Shown here piece after piece: positions 33,365 through 38,903 of a stretch of DNA of 38,903 bases (position 1 is its first letter; every line of letters begins with the position of its first letter). Origin of the DNA: an uncultured Flammeovirgaceae bacterium (GTDB lineage: Bacteria; Bacteroidota; Bacteroidia; Cytophagales; Cyclobacteriaceae). The notes beneath the pieces are model-generated. The model had not been told where the DNA came from and searched no databases. It saw only the letters and a program-made list of their open reading frames with translations. The position numbers were made by a program, and so were the translations under genes. The stretch covers positions 1 to 38,903 of the forward strand of contig CAKZYJ010000205.1 in the NCBI GenBank assembly GCA_937884755.1, written 5' to 3'.

Positions 33365-33976
33365 CTAATCATATATCCCTTTGATAGAAAAAGTACCGTC
33401 TAAACGATCATAAACATCGTAAGCGTCTGGTAGATTGATTTCCTCAGTAAGATGAGCGTCTTGGTCGGAGCCACTGAGAAAGTACGTTTTATGAGGTTCT
33501 AGTGTAAATTCTTGCTTGCCGCACACAATCTGTTTGGGTACGTTGGCACTATTATGTAGTCTTAATGTTCCTTCAAACTTTAACCGATACCGAGAATTAT
33601 CCACTTGGCCGTAGGTACCGTTACCCCCGTAGATATACAGCACGTCGGTGAGTTGTTTCCCCTGCTTTATCTCACTAGCATAGCTCACACTTTGCCGTCC
33701 TGAAAGGTGCCCGGCGAAGAACAGTCCCATGGCCAAACAGGCCGCCGCTACGTAGTGCATCACTCTTTTATACATTGGAACTACCTTTGCCCCCCCCTTT
33801 GGCAATTGCTGACTTAGACGGCTCCAGACTTTAGGGGTAATCTCGTCTAATTCATCATCGTAACTGGGAAGGTCCGGGTGCTCGATTTCGGATAACCAAG
33901 CCTCGACCAGACCTTTTTCCTCAGGAGCACACTGACCCTTGGCGTACTTTATTAGTAGTTCACTCGTCATCTTCAT
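33365..33976 (-). CDS. Unit 6 compact FecR-like anti-sigma factor
   Basis: The ATG at 33976 (MKMTSELLIKYAKGQCAPEE) matches the paralogues; the upstream start at 34012 would add 12 hydrophobic residues with no counterpart. This gives 203 residues. There is a membrane helix at about residues 76-95 (YVAAACLAMGLFFAGHLSGR), then LTDVLYIYGGNGTYGQVDNS and IVCGKQEFTLEPHKTYFLSG. The standard C-terminal FecR part is absent. The last codons run in frame into the receptor scar. Inferred sensor for the unit 6 sigma. Confidence 0.82.
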   Translation of the reverse strand: MKMTSELLIKYAKGQCAPEEKGLVEAWLSEIEHPDLPSYDDELDEITPKVWSRLSQQLPKGGAKVVPMYKRVMHYVAAACLAMGLFFAGHLSGRQSVSYASEIKQGKQLTDVLYIYGGNGTYGQVDNSRYRLKFEGTLRLHNSANVPKQIVCGKQEFTLEPHKTYFLSGSDQDAHLTEEINLPDAYDVYDRLDGTFSIKGIYD

Positions 33977-34185
33977 AGCGTAAGATATTGCGTTAACTAC
34001 TAATAGAGTCACCTGAGGGGCTACTCAACCCTAAACAAAAAGTATCTTTTTCTAAATTTTTAGTAAAAATTTTCAGTGCGACTGGATAAGTGTTTATAAA
34101 GCTTTGAAAATCAGAATTTTACAGAGGTATAGTCTTGGAAAAGAGTTAGTGTCAAAAAGAAAGATGGGTGAAATACAGCGTGCTT

Positions 34186-34725
34186 TTACTTAAATCTAAG
34201 CTTCTCTCGTACCAGTGCTACGGCTTTTTTCATACGGTACTCTACCGTTTTTACTGATATAAGCAGCGACGATGCTATCTCCTGATTACTCATTCCGTGG
34301 TCGAGTCTCAATCGGTATACTTCCCTAAAATGTTCGGGTAGTCGATCGGTCGCTTCAGTCACCAGGGAGCGGAGTTCGCGGTAGTTAACCGCCTGTTCGG
34401 TATAATTTTCGGCATAGGGAAAATCCTCGGTAGCTCGCTGGAGATGTTTTTTGCGGCGAGCCTCATCGCGAAAGTAGTTAATTACTTTAAGCTTAGCCGC
34501 TCGGTTCAGGTAGTGCTCGATGGGTTCTTTAATAGTTAATGAGTTCCTTCTTTCCCAGAGCGAGCTGAATATTTCGTGCAGAATTTCCTCGGCAACCTCC
34601 TTACTGCCCGTTTGATTACGGACGATACGATAGACTTGTTGGTGGTATTTATAAAAAACGCTCTCAAATTCTTCAGCAGTTCGAATACTGGGTGAGCGTT
34701 CTTTATTTCTACCTTTAAGGAACAA
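34186..34725 (-). CDS. Unit 6 ECF sigma factor, FecI-like (TTG start)
   Basis: The 179-residue protein has region 2 (EFESVFYKYHQQVYRIVRNQ, ILHEIFSSLWERR) and region 4 (TDRLPEHFREVYRLRLDHGM, SNQEIASSLLISVKTVEYRM). The start is TTG within ACCATTGTTCC; other units have an ATG here, and removing one T would restore CCATG-TTC. The initiation codon thus looks weakened by a one-base insertion. The next in-frame Met is far inside. An operator-like site lies 56 bases upstream. Confidence 0.85.
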   Translation of the reverse strand: MFLKGRNKERSPSIRTAEEFESVFYKYHQQVYRIVRNQTGSKEVAEEILHEIFSSLWERRNSLTIKEPIEHYLNRAAKLKVINYFRDEARRKKHLQRATEDFPYAENYTEQAVNYRELRSLVTEATDRLPEHFREVYRLRLDHGMSNQEIASSLLISVKTVEYRMKKAVALVREKLRFK

Positions 34726-34780
34726 TGGTACAGCTAGTTTGTGTGAAATTCAGCTAGGTAACATTAAGGGTAGTGGTCTT

Positions 34781-34799
34781 GTTTAGACTAATTATAAAT
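34781..34799. promoter_or_regulatory. Operator-like site of unit 6
   Basis: GTTTAGACTAATTATAAAT lies 56 bases before the sigma start. I use it as the working consensus for the cassette operators. Confidence 0.55.
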
Positions 34800-35018
34800 A
34801 AATTATTAGAATCGCTCACTATCAAAATAGTAGTACTATTGTCTTGGAATTACTGGTGTTATCAGGGTCTTTTTGGCTTTGTTAGTTTTTGTGAAAAGGC
34901 TAGGAGGGGAGTAAGGTCGGCTATGTAGAAGAAAAGTATTATTTTCGTTTACTTACCTAAATTATACTCGACATAAATAAACTAAAACCAAGATACTCCG
35001 TTGATAGGCTTCTTGTAC

Positions 35019-37253
35019 TTACTTGCTTATCTCCAGAATGCCACCCTTTACCAGCTCATGGTGGTCGATAAAGAAAGCATTAATGGTACGCCCATCTTTC
35101 TCGATAGAGCTTACGTATTCCTTCTCACCGGACTTACGAATAATCAGTTGTTCACCTTTGTAGTACGTACTATCAAGAGAGATAATAATTTCATCAAAAA
35201 CCGGCTCTGAGATCGCAAAATTCATGTCACCAGGACAAACCGGGTAAAGGCCCATCATGGCAAAAACCGCCCAAGCGGAAAGCGTACCGCAGTCGTCGTT
35301 TCCGGGCAATCCGTCTGGGGCATTTTTGTAGTAGGTATCAAGCAGGTGGTTAACTACTTGTTGTGAACGCCACTCTTCACCCTTCACATAATTGAACAGC
35401 CACGGATAGTGGATATCAGGTTCGTTCGCCATATCGAAGAGTCCCTCATCAAATATCTTCTGTAGGGTAGCAACGAACTTCTTTTTACCCCCAAAGAGGC
35501 GGATTAACCCCGGAATATCGTGCGGAACCCCTAGAGTATACTGCCAGGCGGTGCCCTCGTGAAATCCGGGGGATGGCTCGAAGTTGACTCCTTGCGTAGG
35601 ATCAAAATCTTTGTAAAAAGTACCATCGGCCAGCCGGGGGCGAATCATACCGAATTCTTTTGAATCAAAATATTCCTTGTATCTCAGCGACTGTTGATGA
35701 AAGCGCTCGTAATCATCTTTTTTACCCAGAGCTTTAGCAAATTGCCCGAGGTTCCAATCGGCAATGTAGTACTCCAGAGCGTGAGACACCGAGTTGTCGT
35801 ATTCTTCTTCGTAAGGTACGTATCCATGGGCGAGGTAGAAATCGATATCGGGGCGAATTTTATTATCTGCTCCGGGCGTAGTAGCCGATTTCACCATAGC
35901 TTGGTAGGCCGCTTCCGTATCAAAATCTTGCAGCCCCCGTAGGTAGCTATCGACAATTACCGGAATAGCTGGGTCGCCTTCCATGACTAACGTTTCGGTG
36001 CTATTTAGCTCCCATTTGGGAAGCCAACCGCTCTCCTGATACATTTGTACCATAGAACGTACCATATCCATCTGCCGAGCGGGATATACCAGACTCATGA
36101 AAGGATGAAAATTTCGGTAGGTGTCCCACAGGGAAAAAACGGTATACCGCTCACCGTTTTCCACTTTCCCCGTTTTGAAAGACTCCATCATTGGATATTC
36201 TCCGTTCAGATCGCTAATTACGTTGGGATGAATTTGCATGTGGTAGAGTGCGGTATAAAAAATGGTTTTTTGCTCTTCGCTTCCGCCTTTCACCGCTATT
36301 CTCGACAGGGATTGGTCCCAATCAGCCCGAGCTTTGGCCACGGTTTGGTCGAAGTCAAACCCAGGCATCTCCCGATCCAAATTCTCTCGGGCATTCTCAA
36401 TGCTTACGTAGGAGATTCCCACCTTGACCAGTATCTCATCGTCTGCTTCGGTGTTGAAGGTCAGGTAGGCCCCGATGCTATCACCCGCCAGCGTGTGCTG
36501 ATAACCGGGATAGTATTTATACGCCCCACTCGTGGCTGACCACACGCTTTCCGCGCCCATTGGAGGCATTTTTTTCCAAACGCCCATTGCTTCGGCAGCT
36601 CGGCTGAAGCGAGCTACGAAGTACACCGGACGCTCGGTACCGTCATTATAACAAAACGTTCCGGTCATCCGCTGGCCTTCTATTTCAGTGCTGTTCACTA
36701 CCTTTATTGTGGCTCCGGTTTCGTTCGTAAGTCCGTTGCCCAGGTCAATGAGGATATTTGATTTTCCTTTCGGGAAAGTAAACTTGCTAAGCCCAACGCG
36801 CGGAGTGGCGGTAACTTCAGTGCGTATGTCGTACTTGGTGAGTAGATTACTGTAATAACCCGGGGAAGCCTGTTGTTGGCTCATCTTTGATCCGTATTCT
36901 TTAACATCAGCGCTTACGTCGCCGGTAGTAGGCATCACCAGAATAACCCCTAATTCGGGACAACCGACGCCACTCAGGTTTACGTGAGAGTATCCGGTGA
37001 AGTACTCATTTTCCCAAGCATAGGGCGTAGACCACCATCGCTGGTCTTTATCCCAGGTGTTCTCATCCGAACCAGTTACGTTAAACGGCACTACTGAAAC
37101 CATTCCCTGAGGGACGAGTGCGCCCGGATTGGTAGTACCAAAGTTAGAAGTGCCAATAAAAGGATTTACGTAGTCGAGTCTGCTCTGGGTAATGCCGGGC
37201 AAGTAGCCTAGACCAACTAAAGCAGCAGTAACTAGCCAGTGATTTTTCTTCAT
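35019..37253 (-). CDS. GH92 alpha-mannosidase
   Basis: The ATG at 37253 (MKKNHWLVTAALVGLGYLPG) begins a signal peptide cut near ITQS; the longer 37280 start is unlikely. The 744-residue protein begins its mature part with DYVNPFIGTSNFGTTNPGAL, then shows WDTYRNFHPFMSLVYP and GNDDCGTLSAWAVFAMMGLY, classic GH92 landmarks; the GNDD acidic residues belong to the Ca-dependent catalytic site. GH92 enzymes are exo-acting alpha-mannosidases, mostly on N-glycan or yeast mannan linkages. It is probably periplasmic or outer-membrane associated. It interrupts the cassette array between units 6 and 7 and has no obvious functional tie to it. Confidence 0.93.
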   Translation of the reverse strand: MKKNHWLVTAALVGLGYLPGITQSRLDYVNPFIGTSNFGTTNPGALVPQGMVSVVPFNVTGSDENTWDKDQRWWSTPYAWENEYFTGYSHVNLSGVGCPELGVILVMPTTGDVSADVKEYGSKMSQQQASPGYYSNLLTKYDIRTEVTATPRVGLSKFTFPKGKSNILIDLGNGLTNETGATIKVVNSTEIEGQRMTGTFCYNDGTERPVYFVARFSRAAEAMGVWKKMPPMGAESVWSATSGAYKYYPGYQHTLAGDSIGAYLTFNTEADDEILVKVGISYVSIENARENLDREMPGFDFDQTVAKARADWDQSLSRIAVKGGSEEQKTIFYTALYHMQIHPNVISDLNGEYPMMESFKTGKVENGERYTVFSLWDTYRNFHPFMSLVYPARQMDMVRSMVQMYQESGWLPKWELNSTETLVMEGDPAIPVIVDSYLRGLQDFDTEAAYQAMVKSATTPGADNKIRPDIDFYLAHGYVPYEEEYDNSVSHALEYYIADWNLGQFAKALGKKDDYERFHQQSLRYKEYFDSKEFGMIRPRLADGTFYKDFDPTQGVNFEPSPGFHEGTAWQYTLGVPHDIPGLIRLFGGKKKFVATLQKIFDEGLFDMANEPDIHYPWLFNYVKGEEWRSQQVVNHLLDTYYKNAPDGLPGNDDCGTLSAWAVFAMMGLYPVCPGDMNFAISEPVFDEIIISLDSTYYKGEQLIIRKSGEKEYVSSIEKDGRTINAFFIDHHELVKGGILEISK

Positions 37254-37669
37254 TGTTACAGGGTGTATACGCCATAGCAACTAAGGCAAAGGGATTTCTA
37301 TACTCAGTTGGACAACGCTAGCGAGAGCGTAATGTTTGGGGTTGGGTAGTGAGGTTAGCCTGGCAAAAATCCTGTATCCAGCGTTAGTATCCGTTCGGAT
37401 TTGGCTAGGTACACAATAGGGAAAGTTCGCCCAAAGCAACAATGCTAGTTCAGTAAGTTTGCCAGTGTATAGTTTTATATTAATACTTCAAATCAAGAAT
37501 AGACTGCTCGCGGGAAACGGCGAGTCCAGTGAGGTTCGTCGGGTTATGAGATTTTAGAACTGTTTTTACACAAAAGAATGTTAAAAAGTTACACTGATTT
37601 ACAAGGGATAAATCCTGCTTATCCTTTAATTCTGCGAATCACGATAGAGACAATTAGAAGATAAAAATA
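37254..37669. other. Spacer between unit 7 and the GH92 gene
   Basis: No gene seen. About 37590-37655 (ATCCTGCTTATCCTTTAATT, ATCACGATAGAGACAATTAG) looks like a strongly decayed copy of the palindrome-ended repeat found at 19918 and 23669. Confidence 0.4.
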
Positions 37670-37698
37670 GAAGGCACGGGCTTGTCGCGTGTGCCTTC
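37670..37698 (-). terminator. Rho-independent terminator of unit 7
   Basis: On the minus strand GAAGGCAC and GTGCCTTC pair, followed by TATTTTTATC, about 30 bases after the lipoprotein stop. Confidence 0.75.
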
Positions 37699-37727
37699 TG
37701 TGGATTCAAAAAAATGTAGATTAAAAA

Positions 37728-38903
37728 TCAATCTCCCCACAGCTTACCTACCCAGCGGAAGTCGCCATTGTCGTTGGTGGTCAGTGTGGTAAACGAATCA
37801 AACCCGTCCTGGCGCAGAATGCCGTTGTCGGCGCCATCACTTGATGTACCATCAAAGTAATTTACTCCATCAACGCTGTTGAGATACCAGCCGAATGGAA
37901 ATTCATTAAAACCATTGAAAGGCAGTACTTCACCAGTGTTGATGTCTATGGCGACGGTCTTGATAGCATCAGGGGGGAGGGTGCCGAACCAATTCCATCG
38001 CTCGGCAAAAGAGGTGGAATAATCAACATTTTCAATATACGTGAAGACGAGCTTGTTGTCGAAGATAAAGTCCGCGTCGCTGAAGTAGTCAATACTGACG
38101 TGGTCTTCAAGATTTAAGGCAAAGTTTGGATCGAACGAGCCGTCGTCATTAAGCCTCAACAAAACGAATGGGTTCTCGATTAATTCTTCGCCAAAGTATT
38201 CTGAAGCAATGGAGTTACCATCTGCTGGTGGGGCGTAATAAGTATCCGTAACCGGATCGTAGAGCAAATCATCGTGGGTGCTATACAGTCGGTCATCTTG
38301 ATTGTATTGGATCGTTCCACTGGCCGGATCAAACACAGCGACAATTGCACCATCCGGCTGTGCTAGGAATTCTTCATCGCAGCACGCGTCTGGGGCGTAG
38401 TGTTCAACGGCCATAACCACTTTACCGTCGCTGCTTGCATACTTATTCCACTCTCCGTAGAAGCCTGACTCGTACCCATCGCCAAGACTTGGAAGGGGAT
38501 CCACGTTATGTACGGTGGTAATTTCCATGATACTTGGATTCCATTCAAGAACGACTCCTTCCCGAAGGTTGGAAACAAAAGCCTGGGTTTCTGAGAGGAA
38601 AATTGGCGGACCTCCGGCAAGACCCGAAAAGCCCTGGGAGGCGAAGCTGACGATACCGGCTACGGAGATCTCGAGTGTCGATTTGTCAACTGACCATTTG
38701 GTCATGGTACCGGCATTCTCGTTGTAGGTAAACGGGTGCTCACCAAAAGAGTACACCCGAGAGGCAAGACCTACCTCAATGGCCTGAGATGGATTAGTTT
38801 GGGATGGAAATTCTTCGTGAACCTCAAAGTAACGCACCGCCCCCTGCGGTGTACCAACCCGATAGCCGATCATCCAAGCGGTCTCGGTTTCCTGCGGCTC
38901 ATC
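37728..38903 (-). CDS. Unit 7 surface lipoprotein, DUF4374/XusB-like, N-terminus cut by window edge
   Basis: The frame is open to the last base; the signal peptide and lipobox lie outside. The visible part starts EPQETETAWMIGYRVGTPQG, equivalent to about residue 50 of the paralogues. Landmarks are KWSVDKSTLEISVAGIVSFA, GVVLEWNPSIMEITTVHNVD and the end GKLWGD. Cys-Cys is present (DACCDEE, codons at 38379-38384). It is closest to unit 2 by eye. Its FecR and sigma genes, if present, should lie to the right of the window. Confidence 0.7.
   Translation of the reverse strand, partial: DEPQETETAWMIGYRVGTPQGAVRYFEVHEEFPSQTNPSQAIEVGLASRVYSFGEHPFTYNENAGTMTKWSVDKSTLEISVAGIVSFASQGFSGLAGGPPIFLSETQAFVSNLREGVVLEWNPSIMEITTVHNVDPLPSLGDGYESGFYGEWNKYASSDGKVVMAVEHYAPDACCDEEFLAQPDGAIVAVFDPASGTIQYNQDDRLYSTHDDLLYDPVTDTYYAPPADGNSIASEYFGEELIENPFVLLRLNDDGSFDPNFALNLEDHVSIDYFSDADFIFDNKLVFTYIENVDYSTSFAERWNWFGTLPPDAIKTVAIDINTGEVLPFNGFNEFPFGWYLNSVDGVNYFDGTSSDGADNGILRQDGFDSFTTLTTNDNGDFRWVGKLWGD

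Noticed and set aside
33097-33372. A 91-codon minus-strand ORF after the unit 6 FecR
   Set aside because: It runs through the receptor scar and hairpin leader in the wrong frame; the scar homology is in a different phase.
33281-34012. Functional FecR-receptor fusion by stop-codon readthrough in unit 6
   Set aside because: The frames are continuous, but the appended piece is only an outer-membrane barrel end with no use in an inner-membrane anti-sigma; a deletion scar is simpler.
36045-36539. A 164-codon plus-strand ORF
   Set aside because: It lies wholly antisense inside the GH92 gene and has no recognisable domain.

Overview
The window looks like a chromosomal segment of an AT-leaning Bacteroidota bacterium, probably of the Cytophagales type. 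Supporting signs are many FecI-like ECF sigma / FecR-like pairs, acidic post-lipobox lipoprotein signals, TATCTTTG (TAnnTTTG-type) promoter boxes, a GH92 mannosidase, and a DUF6797-like c-type cytochrome lipoprotein. No rRNA, tRNA or CRISPR was seen.

Left part (1-6900): a c-type cytochrome lipoprotein cut by the window edge, a dead IS5-type transposase, a PchR-like AraC regulator, a membrane-anchored protein of unknown function, a MATE exporter, a DUF2470 (HugZ-like haem-utilisation) protein, and an NAD(P)-binding oxidoreductase interrupted by an amber codon.

Core (6938-38903): seven tandem minus-strand copies of one cassette. The full version, unit 1 (6938-11966), has four genes: ECF sigma factor, compact FecR-like anti-sigma, TonB-dependent receptor, and a ~430-residue surface lipoprotein resembling DUF4374/XusB-type siderophore-binding proteins. 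Units 2-6 (16609-19315, 20131-23138, 23915-27192, 28145-31102, 31771-34725) keep sigma, FecR and lipoprotein but lack the receptor gene. Between FecR and lipoprotein each carries a short stretch that translates as a decayed receptor C-terminus. The simplest reading is one internal receptor deletion followed by amplification of the receptor-less unit. Unit 7 (37728-38903) is cut by the right edge. acnB and a small unknown gene sit between units 1 and 2; a GH92 gene sits between units 6 and 7.

Every sigma gene is preceded, at nearly constant distance, by a 19-bp operator-like site (9-1-9 form, consensus near GTTTAGACTAATTATAAAT). Perfect or near-perfect copies also stand between the AraC gene and the 3382 gene, and between unit 1 and the nitroreductase, so the region probably shares one metal- or iron-type repressor. 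Units 3 and 4 have an extra 59-codon upstream ORF, derived from a duplicated sigma start, that overlaps the sigma start codon by 4 nt. Between cassettes lie copies of a small charged-protein ORF, palindromic repeats and terminators.

Working model (inference): metal limitation relieves the shared repressor; each sigma/FecR pair then tunes its own surface binding protein, and all binding proteins may share the one receptor in unit 1 or receptors elsewhere. Several parts (sigma of unit 4, two or three small ORFs) are visibly decaying, so some units may be relics.
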